Shown: positions 1 to 12,372, numbered from the stretch's first letter. The stretch is 64,000 bases of DNA from Piezodorus guildinii (GCA_023052935.1 CM041292.1:79866169-79930168); one strand, 5' to 3'. Numbers and translations are program-made. The notes: generated by a model not told the origin, from the sequence alone.

Positions 1-984
1 GTATATTTAGGGGAGATGTTGACTGCACATGGAATCAACTTCTCCCCTTAATAATAATAAATATTTTTTTATTATCCTGTTATGTATGTTACATTTAAGG
101 GTATATTTATTATAAATGGCCATCTCCTATAAGTTGGTTCTAAGCCCTGTAGTTTTTCTGAAACATGTCTCGGTTTAGAATAAAACTAGTACTTCTAGTT
201 CTTGTATTGTATTTAAGACCACTCATTGTGAGTTTTTTGTAGCAAGGGTAATCGTTAATATCATAGGATAATTAATACATTAAATAATCAAAATTCATAT
301 ACTATTTAAAAAGAAAAAAAACACTTAATCAGAAAAAATAAGTTCTAGAATGCTGAGCTGTGAAAAGCTTATAGTATTTTTATTATTTTGTTATGATCTT
401 AGCCAAAAAATGTCAAGACACGTCACTAAGTTTTATTATGGTGCATCTTATCATGAAGGAATGTCATTATTTCTAAGAAAGAAATAGTAAAAGACTTAAT
501 TATCGAACAGATCTTTCTCAGTGATTTATTGTCTAAATTATATCACCATTTAAATTTTGGATGAAAGTGTTGGATATTTTAAAGTAATAGTTTAAAAACT
601 ATTCCATAATAAAAAACAGTTCAAACCTGTTCTCTGGAAACTAGTGTTGTTTTTGAATTATTAGAATGCAATGAGGTAAGCTGTCTTGAGGTGCTTGGTT
701 TCAAAATACATTAATAATAAGATATTGCTTTGATGCAGATGCTGTTCTGTATTCATTGGATTAGGAAGTATAATATAACTCTAAACCCTACCATATAAAA
801 TTTCATTGAGAATTGTGAGTATATTCTCTCAGGAGATTACACCACATGGCCAAGGGCCTAAACGGCCTGTCGCGCCAAAGAAAAATTGATTTTTAAGAAA
901 GAAAGTATGTAAAAGTCACACACCTGATTTTTTATTTGTAGAAATAAGAAAGTAAAGAAATATATAAATATTACTCATTAATTC
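1..984. other. AT-rich sequence, no gene seen
   Basis: No supportable coding region, RNA gene or classified element. The only structure noted is the hairpin at the extreme start, listed separately. Confidence 0.6.
9..48. repeat. Perfect-looking stem-loop
   Basis: AGGGGAGA-T-GTTGA at 9-22 pairs with TCAAC-T-TCTCCCCT at 35-48: 13 of 14 positions pair around a 12-base loop. The reverse complement of the motif, including the loop bases GTGCAGTCAACA, recurs in part at 15518-15548, so it is probably part of a dispersed repeat rather than chance. Confidence 0.5.
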
Positions 985-1690
985 TTCTGAGTCGAAATGA
1001 CCAAGTCTCGCAAAAAGGTCTTGTATGTGTATGGTAAGTATACTGCAAAAGTGAAAAGCCATATAAATTTCATATTTGAGACAACTATACACCCGAGATG
1101 TTGCTGCATTATTTTCTTCAAAATCGGATGATCAGAAGAACACTTTATACCATGTATTTTGCATCTTTTTACGATTTTCTCAAAAACGACTAACGATTTT
1201 AATCAAATTTGCTATATCGGTGTAAAATTTATTGGGCTTCAATATCATGTAGGTTTCATTCTGATTGAAATAGTCTGCAAGGCTTAAATGCTGGTATTTT
1301 AACATTTCTTCCTCTAAAGTACCTTTAATTTTGTAGATTATATGAAACTTGACTATGTCATCTGATAAGCATTGAAAAAAAAAATTTTAATGCAGTTTTT
1401 GAATTAGAAAAAAATAAGAACATTAACATAGGTGTATAATATACCATTAGAAAGCTAATGATTTTAGAAAAAATATTATCTTATACAAAAAGTTGTAAAA
1501 GGTAATTACTGGTTCATATTACATAATTTAATATTGTTATATTATTAAATCTAAATGATATGTTTCTATCGGAAATAAATTGAATTAATTCTTTAAACTT
1601 ACTTCTTCTCTAACCCTATTTGAAAATTCTTAAATTGATTTTAACAACAGAGGGTAGTGAAAGTCGTGTGTTGCATGCATCAGATTTTTT
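985..1690 (+). repeat. Family E repeat, copy E1 (5' truncated)
   Basis: Carries the family-E landmarks in order: ATGACCAAGTC, the block CCCGAGATGTTG, ACGATTTTCTCAAAAACG, TTCTGATTGAAATAGTC, CTTTAATTTTGTAGATT, and the terminal block TTGATTTTAACAAC..GTGAAAGTCGTGTGTTGC followed by CAGATTTTTT. At least eleven other pieces of the family lie in this window. No open reading frame is conserved, so it is taken as a non-coding, non-autonomous element. Confidence 0.75.
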
Positions 1691-1869
1691 AGTCCTTAGT
1701 GGGACAATATTTGTCATTCACCATGAAAGGCATATTTCAAGTTAAATAAGTTTTTGACATTCTTCACTCCAGCAATCATAATGATAAGTATCAATACTAA
1801 AAAAGTTTTGGTATTAGTATATATTAGTGAATACAAAACTAGTAAGCCTAATTTAATGTAACAAAAACT

Positions 1870-2092
1870 AATTTAATAGTAGTTTCAACCATTTATTTTC
1901 TGCCAATGTTTCAACCCCCATTGTGGTTCATCATCAGGGCATATTGTAGGCGAATGGAAACTAGGTCATAGTACTGGTCATAATGGTTGAAACTACTTAA
2001 TTGTTTCATTCACTGACCGCCACCCAGACTAATTCATTCTAGTAATCCTCATCAGTCAACTAATTATATCCACAAAAATTTAATTATATGTA
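1870..2092. repeat. Family G element, internally deleted copy G2
   Basis: Begins in the TAGTTTCAACCATTTATT arm, runs through the minus-strand hammerhead-like module at 1908-1937, then jumps (GGCGAATGGAAACTAGG) to the outer part of the opposite arm (GACCGCCACCCAGACTAATTC) and ends at TTATATCCACA. The same blocks in the same order occur in the longer G1 copy at 32999-33834, so this is a deletion derivative of that family. Confidence 0.7.
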
Positions 2093-2524
2093 ACAAAGAA
2101 TTCTTAGACTCACCAATTTTATATTGTAATGTCAATTAATAAGTAAGTAATAAGTAAATTGATCCTCTAGGGAAGTTTTTATTGTGTATAAGAATTTTGA
2201 ATATTTTAGTCCAAAAAAACTTTTCTAAATATACCAGTTTCAAATTATTTGCATGAGTGTCAAGTACTTATTAATTTCATTTCAAACAGTTAATTATTTC
2301 ATATCACTTTTGTTTCTCAATTAGTCATTAATTCTTGACATAGAAGTGAGCTTTTAAAGCTGGTGTTGGACATAATTTATATTAGTTGACACTCCATTAT
2401 CAGCTATTCTGAATATTGTGAACACAGAATCAGCTCTCATTTTGACAAAACTAACATCTCGAACTAATGACCCATTTCAATATTTGGTAAAATAGATGAC
2501 TAACTTATACTTGACCTATACCTC
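2093..2524. other. No gene seen
   Basis: AT-rich sequence with no recognisable element. It separates family G copy G2 from a LINE relic. Confidence 0.5.
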
Positions 2525-2760
2525 CTATTCATGATGGCTCTTGGGTTCAGTACAGTGCAATAAATGGACTACAGGGAGCCAGGATCTCTTATAACAAATA
2601 TTAATTACTTGAAAAAGATTTGCTTTATTGATTAAAAGATAATTTATGTCTTCTTCATGTTTTGCTTTTATGGGTCTGTAGATTTGTCGTAGGATTGTCC
2701 TCTCAAATATCTGGACTTTTTCCTCATCAGTCTGCATTATAGCCCAGGCCTGTCATAATA
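2525..2760 (-). pseudogene. LINE reverse transcriptase C-terminal relic
   Basis: On the minus strand this reads QAWAIMQTDEEKVQIFERTI followed by LRQIYRPI. This matches the common region just after the RT domain of insect endonuclease-RT LINEs (typically ..W.L...DE..L..FE.K.LR.I.GP). Family assignment is from pattern memory. The frame breaks just upstream, and downstream similarity fades within about 30 residues. This is a short, decayed, 5'-truncated copy with no intact enzyme. Confidence 0.6.
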
Positions 2761-3422
2761 TATAGAATGGGGAGTGAGAGGAGTATCAGTCCTCTTATCA
2801 GTTTTTTCAGCTACTGTTGTCATGACTGTGTGTGGGTTAATGTGGTATAAGCTATGCCTTCTGGAACCCTGTCAAGCTGACCTGTAGATAAGTGGGATTG
2901 GATCAGTCATCCAGACTTCCAAGTAGAGGTGAGTTTTATCCCTAATCCATAGAGCCCATCTGCTATGTCAAGAACTGTGTAACCATCATAATCATGATTT
3001 TATGCTTCTTAAAAAAAAAGACAAGCTATCTTTTGATAATTACATGGGATAGGGGAGAGATAAATAGAATGAAGACCTATACTTCTGAAAATAAAAATGA
3101 AATTTGAAATTGTGGAGAATGTAAATCCAACTAGTATACGTTTTCTTGTCTGATATATTCTCATATAAGATTATTATTGTGAGTTGAAAAACTTCTTATC
3201 CTAGGTGTCTAGCAACAGGGAAAATCTGGAAAAGTCAGGAAATTTGTTCTTTGGTCAGGGAATATGGTCCCTAAATAACATCATTTTTTCTTCACTCAGA
3301 CAAAAGTTCCAGTTTGCCTAATTTTTGTGATGTTGCAAATATCATAAAGTGAGTTAAATATTTAATATCATAAAAGGACAGGAGGGCTGTGGAGAAGAGA
3401 AAAGTCAACCTTCAGGTGAAGA
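2761..3422. other. No gene seen
   Basis: AT-rich, with a moderately GC-richer patch around 3370-3420 leading into the possible coiled-coil coding tail that follows. No element boundary was recognised. Confidence 0.4.
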
Positions 3423-3506
3423 TTGGAGGCAAAACTGCTCCAAGAAGTTTTTCAGAAGGCAGAAGATTTGGCTGCAGAGGTTCAAACATTAAAGAAAAGC
3501 TCTTAA
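3423..3506 (+). other. Possible coiled-coil coding tail (exon or pseudogene)
   Basis: One frame reads LEAKLLQEVFQKAEDL, then AAEVQTLKKSS and a TAA stop at 3504-3506: a charged heptad-like stretch unlike the surrounding AT-rich sequence. The upstream frame (3366-3420, ..VEKRKVNLQVK) would join only after a one-base shift, because TGA lies in frame just before. It could be the last exon of a host gene, or a decayed processed pseudogene. The parent protein was not recognised. Confidence 0.2.
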
Positions 3507-4798
3507 TGTTTATATAGATATATTGATTTTAAATAATTTGTAAATAAATTTGTAGTCAGATTTGTAAATATTGATTATTACTAACAGCAGTATTCAAGTT
3601 CATCATAATTCATTGGTAAGTCAACTTAAACAGCTACAATTTCAGGTGGTGTCGGGTAGATATAGTTGAATCTTATCATAAAGAATTAGTCATTATATAT
3701 AGTCATTAGTAATTAAGTAATTAGTCATTATTATTCTTTCATTAATAGCAGGCAATACTTGAAATAGTGGGAAAATGCAAATTAGTACTGAGCAAGACAA
3801 CAAGACAACAACGTTTCCATCCCTGATATTTAATATACATTTTAAAACTAAATGATAACTTTATTTTTTAGCTCATACTTTAATGATATAAATAAAAAAT
3901 AAAAAGAGTTTAATATTGTTAAAACAAAACAAAAAAAAAAAATTGAATTTCCTTTATTATTAAAGAAAGATCCTTGATGGTCTACGGTATGCACGTACAA
4001 TGGTACACCACCACGAACATTTTGCGCGGCTTTGAACGTTTTCAGCAGCTACAAATCTGATCAGCTATCCCTTTCAGTGACAGTAAAATGATGTATTATA
4101 TAATATTTCATGACATTTCTCGTTTTTTTCTTTTTGGGACAATCTGTCCCAATTTGATTTTTTTTTTACATTGAATTTTGAAATGGATCGGATAATTTGA
4201 CTATACTATAATAAAATGAAATGTTAGTCTCTTAACACATACTTAAATAATTAAATGTATTATTAAATTGGTAGTTCAGGATAGAAAAGTGATGTAAGGG
4301 AAATAAATAATTATTTCAAGTCGAATTCAACCTATTAAAAGAAAAGAGTAAGTAAACACTTGTTTCTAAGAATACTGGGTGATCTAAGGTAACAATGGAC
4401 ACAAGCATCCACCTAAACAACGTCTTTCATTGTTATAAAGGCGGCTTCCAGTCCTTATTTGTTTTTATTGAACATTGTGACCTGACAACTAACCTCAGTT
4501 GTTAAAAAATATATGGATTTCGTTCTCAAAATAGAAATAAATAAATAATTAGTTAAGCACTTTATGCAACTTCCACTCTTTTTCGTACTTCAAATAAATG
4601 TTATACCTTTAAACAAATACAAGTAAAACAGTAATATAATTACTTTTTTCTTCCTAATTTAGTTTTTCATTTTTTTTCTATATATAAAAAACTCTTAAAA
4701 GTAGCAAAAATAAAAAACTTTGCTCATTAATCTGAAAATATATACATGTACACATGCCCTTTACTGGAAACCACCCTGCATGTGGTGGTGGATGATAC
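3507..4798. other. AT-rich intergenic or intronic sequence
   Basis: Poly-A and AT-rich runs; no gene or classified element seen. Confidence 0.5.
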
Positions 4799-4902
4799 CT
4801 AGGTAGTCGAATATATTTTCTGCCATCTTCGCTACGTCCCCAATATCCACCCTGAGATTCTCCAAGAAGCTCCTCGTCGAGTTCGACACAGTTCCTGGAG
4901 CT
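4799..4902 (-). other. Candidate host exon, minus strand
   Basis: The minus strand has an acceptor-like CTTTGGTTCAG|AG at 4903-4902 and a donor-like CCTAG|GTATC at 4799-4798. The open frame between them reads SSRNCVELDEELLGE..GYWGRSEDGRKYIRLP. The composition is clearly more protein-like and GC-rich than the neighbours. The open frame continues past both splice sites, so it could simply be a chance ORF of 85 codons. No protein family was recognised. Confidence 0.25.
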
Positions 4903-5069
4903 CTGAACCAAAGGCCTTTCACATAGAAGTATCAATTAAATTATCTTTACTTTAATTCACCTTTTTAAATTTAATTAACTATATTCAATTCTCAGTTCAC
5001 TAATTTTACTATTATCTCTAGTTGATATATTAATTCATTGCTTTATTAGTTATTATTACTTTTTTACTT

Positions 5070-5190
5070 TCACTTACTATATATTGTAAGGAAAAGTATT
5101 GCGATTGTGAAAATTTTCGAATTCCAGTTTTCGACGGAAATACACGTTTAGGGTCTCTCAGTCCAAATGACCAAGTCCCGAAAAAAGGTG
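5070..5190 (+). repeat. Family E copy E2, 5' part
   Basis: Starts TTTACTTTCACTTAC and continues TATATATTGTAAGGAAAAGT and ATTGCGATTGTG, the 5' end of family E. It is interrupted at AAAAAAGGT by the LINE fragment at 5191-5828 and resumes afterwards. Confidence 0.75.
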
Positions 5191-5828
5191 TTTTTTTTTT
5201 TTTGTTTTTTTCGGTTAGGGGAAAAATCTTTCATAAGATGAAGTGCAACTGTCAGGCTACACAACAGTGTGAGATTCCTATTCACTAAAAAAAAAACACC
5301 TCCCAATTCGTCTTTACCACCCCACGGAACCGCTATCAAGCATTACTTCATGGTGGGCAGAAGGGCTAAATGACAGCTACTTTACTGGACATCTAATTTA
5401 AGCTAGGCCAATGCCCCGCCTCTCCTTTCTTGCTCCTGTACTCTGAGCTTTCGGCAGATTTGTGCTGCATAATCAGCTGCAGCGCTCCAACTTCAAGGAG
5501 GCTAAATTTTCGGGTGATGCTAAATTTAGTACAAAAGCATCTACTCCGCATTACACACCCCCGCATACATACCTCCGACCTTTCTCGAACGAATCCCGAA
5601 CAAGAGAAGAATGCATGTTCCAATGTTTCTTCTATGGGATCACAAAATGGGCCCAATGAACTTTCCTCTATTTTGAAAAGGGCTAAGTAGGCTCTGGAGC
5701 ACCCATGCCCAGTAAGCAGCTGAGTGAGATAGTAATCTACATCTCCATGTTTCCGGGATAACCATGTCGATATGTCGGGAATTAGGCAGTAGGTCCATCT
5801 TCCAGAAGATGAAGCGTTCCAGCGTCTT
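5191..5828 (-). pseudogene. R1/LOA-like LINE 3' end, truncated, inserted in family E
   Basis: The plus strand opens with a run of T, a minus-strand poly-A tail. Minus-strand frames then give DYYLTQLLTGHGCSRAYL and, after a frameshift, ETLEHAFFSCSGFVRERS. This pair (LTQ.LTGHG..R.YL followed by a C..EH..F.C..F...R zinc-knuckle region) is the usual C-terminus of R1/LOA-type LINE ORF2. AAAAAGGT occurs at both junctions, at about 5182 and 5829, and is a candidate target-site duplication. Removing the insert restores the family-E sequence. Frameshifted and 5'-truncated, so inactive. Confidence 0.7.
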
Positions 5829-6290
5829 TGCCAAAAAGGTCTGTGTGTCTCTCAGTGTGTGTGTGTGTGTGTTAAGTCTAGCGTTAAAACCATTAGTCGT
5901 ATAGAACTGAAATTTCATATTTAAGACTACTATACGCCCGAGATGTTACGGCAACTTTTTCACTAAAATCGGCTGGCCGGAAGTCCTACTTTATCCCATG
6001 CATTTAGCACCTTTTTACGATTTTCTCAAAAACGGCTCTTAAGGATTTTGATTAAGCTCCCTATATCGATGTAAAATTTAATGGGGTTTAATATCATGTG
6101 GGTTTATTCTGATTGAAATAGTCTTATGGGGCTTAAATGCAGATATTTTAAATTTTCTTCCTCTAAAGTATCTTTAATTTTGTAGATTTAAAAAAAAATA
6201 GGCACATCATCTTATTAGAATTGATAAATAACGCCTAAATATGCAAGTTGAGCAAATTTGATTAACAACTAAAGGAGAAAAGACTTAATA
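5829..6290 (+). repeat. Family E copy E2, 3' part
   Basis: Continues family E after the LINE insertion, through a (GT)n tract, TTCATATTTAAGAC, CGCCCGAGATGTTACGG, ACGATTTTCTCAAAAACGGC, and TTCTGATTGAAATAGTC to AACTAAAGGAGAAAAG. The terminal TGAAAGTCGTGTG block is missing. Confidence 0.75.
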
Positions 6291-8059
6291 TAAATCTTTA
6301 TTTCTTTATTGGACGACGCTATCATCGCTTTTTCAAAATTTGTCCCGCGTACCGCGACGTTTTTTAAAAGTCCCAACTTATACAATTAAATTAAATTCTA
6401 TATTTATGAAAATCATTGTTTTGCGTTCTAAGAATCCTACGGGCTACGACGTAGCTTTTTCTATCCAATTACATTGTATTTGTCTCTCAGATGATACACT
6501 TCGTGTTCGTACTGCATGCTAGCAAGCTATTTAAACAAATAAATATTACAAATCTGCTACTTACCATATAAAATTAAGGTAAGTAATTTATTTATATATT
6601 CCATAAATACATAAATTGTCTTAAACTCAGCTTAAAATATTCTTAGTCTTCATATTTTATATTGATGGCAAAAATTATAACACCGACCTTAACCTTAAAA
6701 GAAATTTTAGAAAGAAATATACGAATAAAATGTTGCCAATATTTAAAGTCAATCAAACTAATTTCGTTATAAACAACAATAAAACATGTTCATGGAAATT
6801 ATGTTTAAGGCAAATTAATTCGGCGAAATTTTACCGATATGAAACGCATATTTGTACTGTATGTGCTTATAACATTTTAGTATAACCATGGCTGCACAAC
6901 AAAATTTCTCCATTTAATGAAAACAGAAAAGGATGGCAATTGCCTAACATGTGAAGTCCCTGAAGACCCGGAAATATAGAAAGCAAAGGGCAGTAGTGGT
7001 TCCCCCAGAAACAGAAGCCATGTTTTTACAAAAGTTAGACAAAGAAAAGTTTATGATCATCAAGCAATTCTTCATTAACGCTCAATGCAAAATCTAAAAT
7101 AAAGAGTCACTTCACAGAGTTTAATTTAATTTTTATATTATTTCATTTTTTCTATTTCTTTTGAGTCACCTTCCTCTCTCATTTATATTATTTTGTTTTT
7201 TTCTCTATTTAATTAATTTATTGATCTTTTTCTATTATATTTGGTTCCGTAACCTAAGTTTTTATTAAATTATGGCAAACAGGTATTGACCATATAGGAT
7301 TTGGTTTCAAATCTTGAAGGTCATTTGGATAATAAAAAAAAATAAAATAAAAAAATGTTTAGTATTTTTTTTAATTCTCATAGACATATAATATTGTAAT
7401 TTACTAAAGAACAGTTTGATAATCACAAATTAATTTAAAATTTGAATTTATTTTTATGAATCAAAACATATAATTATAAGTTTTTATAGGGGATATCAAA
7501 TGTGGACATCAGAAAAATGAAAATTAAATGTTTAAACTTTGAAAGCCATTTTATGTGTCAAATATGATTTGACAAATTCTTGTGAAGATTTTTTACAATA
7601 TTTTAGAAAATGACAACAATTTAATGAATCAAAATTTAATCAAATAAAAAATATGTCAAGGAATAAAATATTACACATTTTTGATATTTATAAATTGCAC
7701 TTATGTTAAAAATAAAAAAATATTGATATCATTTTTATTCCGTATGAAGATGTTTTGTTGATACGCTCCCACCCTCCTTCAGAGTTGTCCCGCTTTGCCC
7801 AAACAAAAATATTAATCTTTATAAAAACATACCATTTTTATTTCCATTCATCCATTTATCACATATTACATGGTACTACTCTTCCCTGAGATCATTTATT
7901 CTCACTGGTGTGGTCCTTGGCTTCCTCAATGAGCCCTCTTTGGCCACCATTAGTATCTGGCAACTTTATTGGTAAAACAAACAATATATTAAAGGCACAT
8001 GAATTGTAATTGATCATGTTCTGAAACCTGAACACCCTATTAAACTTACAGTCCTATTG
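6291..8059. other. AT-rich, no gene seen
   Basis: A 60-codon open frame at 6340-6522 has no recognisable motif. Nothing else was supported. Confidence 0.5.
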
Positions 8060-9330
8060 GTGCAGGTCTGGCTTGCCCTCATGTTTTTGTCTTCTTGCTT
8101 CTCGTTGTTTATAGTGAAGCTCAATCCTGTAGTGGCTTTCACTAGACTGGAACGCCTTCTTAAGTTTGTTAACGGAACGAGCTAAAATATCGATATCATC
8201 TGCAAAGGCAGACAGTTGGACGAGTCAGTCATAGATGGTTCCTATTTCGTGGATGCCAGAACTTCTTACATCTTTTGTAAGTAAGAGGTTAAATAACAGA
8301 CATGCTAGTGCATCTCCTAGCCATGAACTTCTTCTCGAGCCAAAAGTCTGATGACAAACTTGACTGTACTTTTACTTTTCATAGAAGGTTTTCCTAAATC
8401 ATTTTGATGAAGTGTATTAGTCTTGAAGAAATTCTGAGTTCTTGCAATGCTTCATAGAGTTTGGGCCTCTTGTTATTGTCATATACACTATTAAAATCAG
8501 AAGAAAGATAATGAATGTTGATTTTGAATTCTGTTGACTTCTGGATTACCATCCTAATACTGAATATTTGATCAGTCGCAGATTTTACCATCCCTAACCC
8601 CGTCTGGTATTCTCCTATTTCTCTTTATGCAAAGCAAAGTAGTTTGGAATAGGTTTTAGATTACTTTGTCAGCACATTATAGTTGGGTAATATCTTCATA
8701 ATTTGAGTACTCCAATGTTATTCTTTTTTTATAAAGGGGGCAAATTAATCTCTTCTTCCATTGCTCAGGCATAGGTTCCTCAATCCATGTATCCAATATT
8801 ATGTCTTTAATACCATAATGCTTATTCCTCACTTCCATGCTTAAAGAGCTCTGCTGATGCTTTGTTTTTCCTGAATTTGAGGATAGCTTCTTAGATGTCT
8901 TCATGCTATGGAGGATCATATGTTTCTTCTTCTCTTCATTACTGGCTTAACTAGTCTCTTGATTTTTATCTCTTTCATTCAGGAGATTGTTGAAATGGGG
9001 GACCCATCTCGACCCAATTTCTGTCTTCTTTGTAATGAGTGGTCTGTCTTGTGCTAAAATATTGTTGAATTTTAGATAAAAGCTTTGGAGCCCGTTCAGG
9101 TTTTTCTGTGCTCCTCTAGTTCCATAAGTCACTTAAAACCCCATTCTCTCTTCTCCCAATGACGTTTCTTTCTTTGTCTTCTTTTCCTGTATTTTTCAGA
9201 AGCCAATCATGTGTTTTTTTAGCACCATATTCCTATATGCCATGTTCTTAGCATTTGTTATCCTGGTACATTCTTCATCAGGGCAATGTGGTCTCACTGT
9301 CCATTCTTCCGTTCCTATTATATCAGCATA
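8060..9330 (-). pseudogene. LINE endonuclease-RT relic with FADD box
   Basis: Minus-strand pieces appear in the right order for a LINE reverse transcriptase. They are a linker (RWVPHFNNLLNERDKNQETS, about 9010-8950), the palm region (WIEEPMPEQWKKRLICPLYK, about 8790-8730), SATDQIFSIRMVIQKSTEFK with LSSDFNSVYDN (about 8585-8470), and the catalytic box QLSAFADDIDILARSVNKL (FADD at about 8207-8196) followed by KKAFQSSESHYR. Stops and frameshifts separate the pieces, so no functional polymerase can be made. This is the longest LINE remnant in the window, and it ends about 130 bp upstream of the exon candidate at 9460. Confidence 0.75.
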
Positions 9331-9459
9331 ACTATTTTTGAATTTTTAATTCAAGGTTGGTTAGTTTCTGAAACAGATACTGAAACAAAAAAGTCTGTAT
9401 ATTTTAGCTTATAACTTGAGTGTATTGATTTTATTAGCTATTCTTTCATATATTTTCAG

Positions 9460-9757
9460 ACCACTTCTGAAGAAAGCATAGATGAGGAGTCAGATGAAGA
9501 ATCCCGGTTGACACTTGCTGTTGTATCAAGATCTCAAGTTCCTGCTGATCACTGTCCTGGGAAAAGATGTAGGAGGGGATATCCTGCTCAGTTTGTGGGA
9601 ACTACTTTGTCAGCAGGAAATAATACCTTGTTTGACCAAGCATGCTTGCTTGTCAACCACACACCAATGTTTGGGATAAGCTTTTGCTCTTTAGACTCTG
9701 AACAAAGAGCCTTGGCAGAAGATTTCATTGATGTTATACTCTTTGAAGCAGCAATGG
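9460..9757 (+). CDS. Candidate internal exon of an unidentified host gene
   Basis: A pyrimidine-rich acceptor, CATATATTTTCAG, precedes an open frame starting TTSEESIDEESDEES at 9460. The frame runs through SRSQVPADHCPGKRCRRGYP, CLLVNHTPMFGISFCSL and EDFIDVILFEAAM to a good donor, ATGG|GTAGGT, at 9757/9758. The exon would be 298 nt, phase 0 in and phase 1 out. An acidic serine/glutamate stretch is followed by a hydrophobic, globular-looking segment. The frame also stays open beyond the donor to a stop at about 9855, so a terminal exon is an alternative. I do not recognise the family. Base composition is distinctly less AT-rich than its flanks, which supports real coding sequence. Confidence 0.45.
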
Positions 9758-10749
9758 GTAGGTTGTGCACACACTCGGTAAAATTTGACATCCGAGTTTG
9801 GGACTTGCAGCCCTATCCACATAATCCATCTGATTACAGGCAAATTTTCAATTAACTTGGTTTTTAATAAAAGCTCCTTTTGCATTTCCTTACTTATGTT
9901 ATCATAAAATTGCTGCAAAATATTTATTTTTCTTGAGGCTACATAACTGCTATCTGGGTACTGTCCTTGATGGTGCTGGCACATGATGTTAACAAAGTAG
10001 TGTTCTATGGCCTTGCAACCAGATGACCAAAAGTTTGGTCAATAATTAGGACTTTGCTTATTGGTGCAGGTGGGAGGAGAATTTAACTCTGACATAAATC
10101 TCTAGTCCTCACCGACTGTCACAGAAAAATCCTGTATACCATACCAGGAAGAGGAGGGGTGAGCAAAAAAAATAATGAAAGGTATAGAGCACTACTTTGT
10201 TAACATTATGAGCCAGCATCCTTTAAGACCTAGGCTTATGGAGATATATAGCATGACGTTGTTATGTATGTTATGTATAACAGTGATACATAGCATGACG
10301 TAATGTCAGTTGTATTTTTAGTGGACCGAATACAAATTAAAATAATTTCCGTTCAATCCACTAATTTCAATCTGCCAAACATCTTACCATTTTTAGCTTT
10401 GTCGTGCTAGACCCTATTCTGTTGAACTGTGCCACGTTACAGTACAACTTACCGTTCTGCTTTCTCCTTGGTGCTAGAAAGAAGAAAAGTAAGCATAGAG
10501 CTGTAGAGAAAGTTTTTATTGTGCCACCTTCCAGGTGCATCCTCAACTGTGGGATTCCAACTTTAGGATTTCATGGCAAAGGGAATTCCTTTGATTCGAT
10601 CCATATAACAAACAGTTAAAATAAAAGTAAAAGATTTTTATGTAGTAGAAGGGCCTCTGGATCACATAGACTTTAGATGGATAGAGTTAATATTTTACTG
10701 GATTTATTTATATAGTTTATTTTGTTTTAATACTAATGATTTTGAATTT
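9758..10749. other. No gene seen
   Basis: Probably intron if the preceding exon is real. ATAGCATGACGT occurs twice (about 10248 and 10289). A 71-codon open frame at 10404-10619 has no recognisable motif. Confidence 0.4.
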
Positions 10750-10960
10750 AATGTGTGATAAAAGCTGATAAACTAACTGATTATTTTAGATAATGATGTC
10801 ATTGTTGCTTATTTAATTTGAAACACAAGTTTCCATTGATACTCAATAGAATTCTTCAACCTTTTTTCAACTCTAATTTTATTTAAAAGTTCTCAAATTG
10901 ATTTTAACAACGGAGGTAAGTAAAAGTCGTGTTTTGAGTGCACCATATTTTGTATAATAT
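10750..10960 (+). repeat. Family E copy E3 (3' end only)
   Basis: Carries AAAGCTGATAAACTAACTG, GATTTTAACAACGGAGGTAA and AAAGTCGTGTTTTGAG, the final ~200 bp of family E. Confidence 0.65.
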
Positions 10961-12372
10961 GTTCGGTACTTCTCTTTGTTAACAGTATATTTTAAGTTTC
11001 CATTAATTTCTTTTTTATATTCCTTTAAATATAAAATGAGTGTTTTCTTTAGTCTTGTGATCACTATTTAGGTCAATTATTATACAACTTAGATGGTTTC
11101 ACTATCATTTACTCCAAGTTAGAAGCAGAATCAAGGCCTTATTGCTTTATTTTTACAATTAATGATATATGTATCCTGCTACTGTATCACTCACCTAGAG
11201 GTACATTTATCTTATTTATTATTTGAGGAATAATCTAAAATTAATAAAAAAATAAATAAAAAGGCAATGGATCAAGAAAATAGAACAAGATATATTTTGC
11301 AAGAGTTTTATTATAATAAATAACAGTAACATTCAATATAAATATTAAATAACAGACAAGGTTTATATATAATTTCTGTTAGTATAAAGTTAACCCTGAC
11401 AAATTGTACTTAATTATATAATGCCGGCAATGTTTAGAAAAAAGTATAATGTTACTATTCTCATTTCATAATTTTAAATCATCAATTCAACAACTTAAGT
11501 TTATATAATCTGCAACCTGAATACTTTCAAATGTATATTTTTTAATTATTTTTTTTATGTTTACTCACAGATGCTCTTATATGTATCTCCAAAAGAACTC
11601 AAGGCTACTATGGTAAAAACATAAAGTGTAAAATAATACATATTGGTGAGGAAATATAAAAAGTAAATAATATTTTTCGTTTATAAAAGCAATAGCAATA
11701 AAACCCACAAGGTTTGATTGGTGGGAGAAGTTGAAAGAGACTTAAAGATCCCAAGGTTCTGGAGTACCTTACTGTACACTGTCCAAAAATACACACAGAA
11801 CAGCCAACTAACATATAATATACACTGACAAAGAATATATTTATAGTTATTACACCCTAGGGTTGAGTCTCCTAGGAAGACATGGAAGCAGGTATAAAAT
11901 ACAATAAACCTCTCCTCTCCATCTCCTCCCCACAAAACATGGAAGACAGTCTAGAGAAAGGGAGGATTGCTTGGGAGAGAATGGATTCTCAGCCTTCGGC
12001 ATTGGCAAGTAGTAGAAGTAGTGTAGCTTGGAAGCTCTCACTGAAAAACTGTGTAAAGAATAGGACCTAATCGCTAAAAAGAATTAGCCCCTAATATGAA
12101 TCTTGCTGCAGTTTTATTATGTCCAAAAATGGATATGAATATCACAGTCAAATAACTGAACAGCTGTGACTCAGGCCAAATCTCAACAGCCAGCCACATA
12201 GAACTAATAATCTAGGGAAAATTTCTCTTGTATTCAGAAATAACTAACATCAGAGAGGAAGTAGCAGGAAAATTGAATATTTTATCTAATCAGGCTCAGG
12301 ATTCTAATGTTGTGCAGCAATCTGACATGAAAAATGTCCATATCACTAGCTACTACTAGAATTAAAGGAAGC
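10961..12372. other. No gene seen
   Basis: Overlapping short frames on both strands at 11608-12070 lack motifs and were not accepted as genes. Confidence 0.45.

Noticed and set aside
5430..5690. Plus-strand frames over the R1-like fragment
   Set aside because: Antisense to a LINE relic that has clear family motifs on the minus strand.
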